Source of the DNA: Oncomelania hupensis | Taxonomy: Eukaryota > Mollusca > Gastropoda > Littorinimorpha > Pomatiopsidae | Assembly: GCA_036898135.1 (NCBI GenBank) | Contig: CM072516.1 | Location: forward strand, 64,560,982-64,624,981 | Direction: 5' to 3' | Length of the DNA stretch: 64,000 bases | Shown here: positions 62,930-64,000 of the stretch, piece by piece | Numbering within the stretch: position 1 is the first letter of the stretch | How the letters are laid out: each line of letters starts with the position of its first letter | Notes under the pieces: model-generated | Told to the model about the DNA's origin: nothing | The model's database searches: none | What the model saw: only the letters and a program-made list of their open reading frames with translations | Translations under genes and position numbers: made by a program

Positions 62930-64000
62930 ACTTTCCCTAAACTAATCCTGTTTTACTACACGTAACCCTGGTAGATAAAACCACGAACTATTTAGGCCTC
63001 TAACGTACTCGCCTTTCCAAAGGTTAAAGTACTACAACGGATACGCCTGCGCTCTAGCCCCAAACGGCTATTCTATCACAGCTATCCTTACGTGAACGCT
63101 TATACACTAACAACACGATCACCGACGATAATCCACCGCCTTTCAGATTATCATCCACGCTTAGTCTCCTGGTTAAGTAAAACGTCTAACTAGACCCACA
63201 TTTACTAACCAGCACTACCAATTACCACAATTGGTTAAACTGTCAATCGGACACTACCGAATCTGACTTTCAGACCCTCAACTAGAAATAATTCTTGGTT
63301 AGAGGTTTGACCACACTAAGCAACACAGAGCTAATTTAGGTTGACCCCTCACCGATCAATACCTAACCTCTAGCCTGTCTTCGAACAACACTGAAACTAT
63401 ACAATGTTTTCGGAACATCCAACTTACTTAAAGTTTAAGCTGGAAAACTTACTTTCAAACTATGACCGATACTTTACCCTCCATACTCCATCAGGATAAT
63501 AAACGTCATAGGTTGCAGAAACTGTTCAGCCTAAGTATACCTTCGACCAAAACACTAGTACCTACGTACAATAGCTATTGCAAACTCTGCAATCAAAGGT
63601 TCGAAATTTTGGAAAAGTAAAACTTATATCCAAAATATCTTTAATCCTACTACGGATAATACCGGTCTTCACTTCTCAACCGCCAGAATAAATAATTTCA
63701 AACGAGATGATTTCCCTGAAGATACTTGCACAGCTGGGCTCTCAGACAATATGTACCCACTGATGCACTAACATGTTAGCAGATATAATGCACATTTTAT
63801 GTAAGCAATGACTAGCAACAACATAAAACAATATCTTACCTATACTGCTCTCTAATCATGCTCATGCAGACGTGCAACAATTACATCAAGGTAACCACAA
63901 CTTGAAGCAAGTTTTTATAATCGCTGAAGTGTTGAATTTGTAAAGTATTGGATTAATGGTGCACCTCTGACATTAAAAAAAATGAATGGCTCGTTACCCC
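62930..64000 (-). other. 5' leader side of the Gmr1-type element / SZT2 intron 13
   Basis: No reading frame, no match to the 3' LTR candidate and no SZT2 exon that I can see. Either a long untranslated leader with the 5' LTR beyond 64,000, or flanking intron. Confidence 0.45.

Overview
The window is animal nuclear DNA: genes are split by GT-AG introns and packed with retrotransposons, SINEs, LTR remnants, TIR elements and long microsatellites. The two host genes read like lophotrochozoan orthologues. A mollusc, probably a gastropod, is my inference from the proline-hydroxylase-like protein and the repeat make-up; nothing in the window names the species.

Layout. 1-10.2 kb is repeat territory: the inverted 5' end of an RTE-clade LINE, several SINE-like families, a TIR element with a retroposon inside it, an L2-type LINE with an uninterrupted RT reading frame, and a 317-bp MITE with an 8-bp target duplication. 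10,212-21,266 (+) is a complete eight-exon gene for a 297-aa phytanoyl-CoA-dioxygenase-family Fe(II)/2-oxoglutarate oxygenase resembling L-proline trans-4-hydroxylase; its introns hold a degenerate Ty3/Gypsy element, RTE copies and GAT/ATT arrays, and a SINE sits just after its stop codon. 21.5-35.4 kb is intergenic and entirely repeats: copies of a ~580-bp retroposon family, a 2.1-kb solo LTR inside an older inverted LTR of the same family, and a twin-primed RTE copy.

35,587-55,859 (+) carries the first 13 coding exons (584 codons) of SZT2, the large KICSTOR subunit that restrains mTORC1 on lysosomes; the gene runs off the right edge. Intron 1 holds a 512-bp inverted repeat, intron 4 a duplicated splice acceptor, intron 6 (a GC-AG intron) an RTE copy split by a Tx1/L1-like LINE, and intron 8 a solo LTR containing a SINE. 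The last intron holds an antisense Ty3/Gypsy element (58.3-62.9 kb) in which integrase lies upstream of reverse transcriptase, the Gmr1-type order.

I see no operon-like or defence-like system. The most notable items are the Gmr1-type element, a SINE with joined tRNA- and 5S-rRNA-like promoter regions (four copies), repeated twin-priming inversions of one RTE family, the 512-bp palindrome, and the splice-site curiosities in the two host genes.
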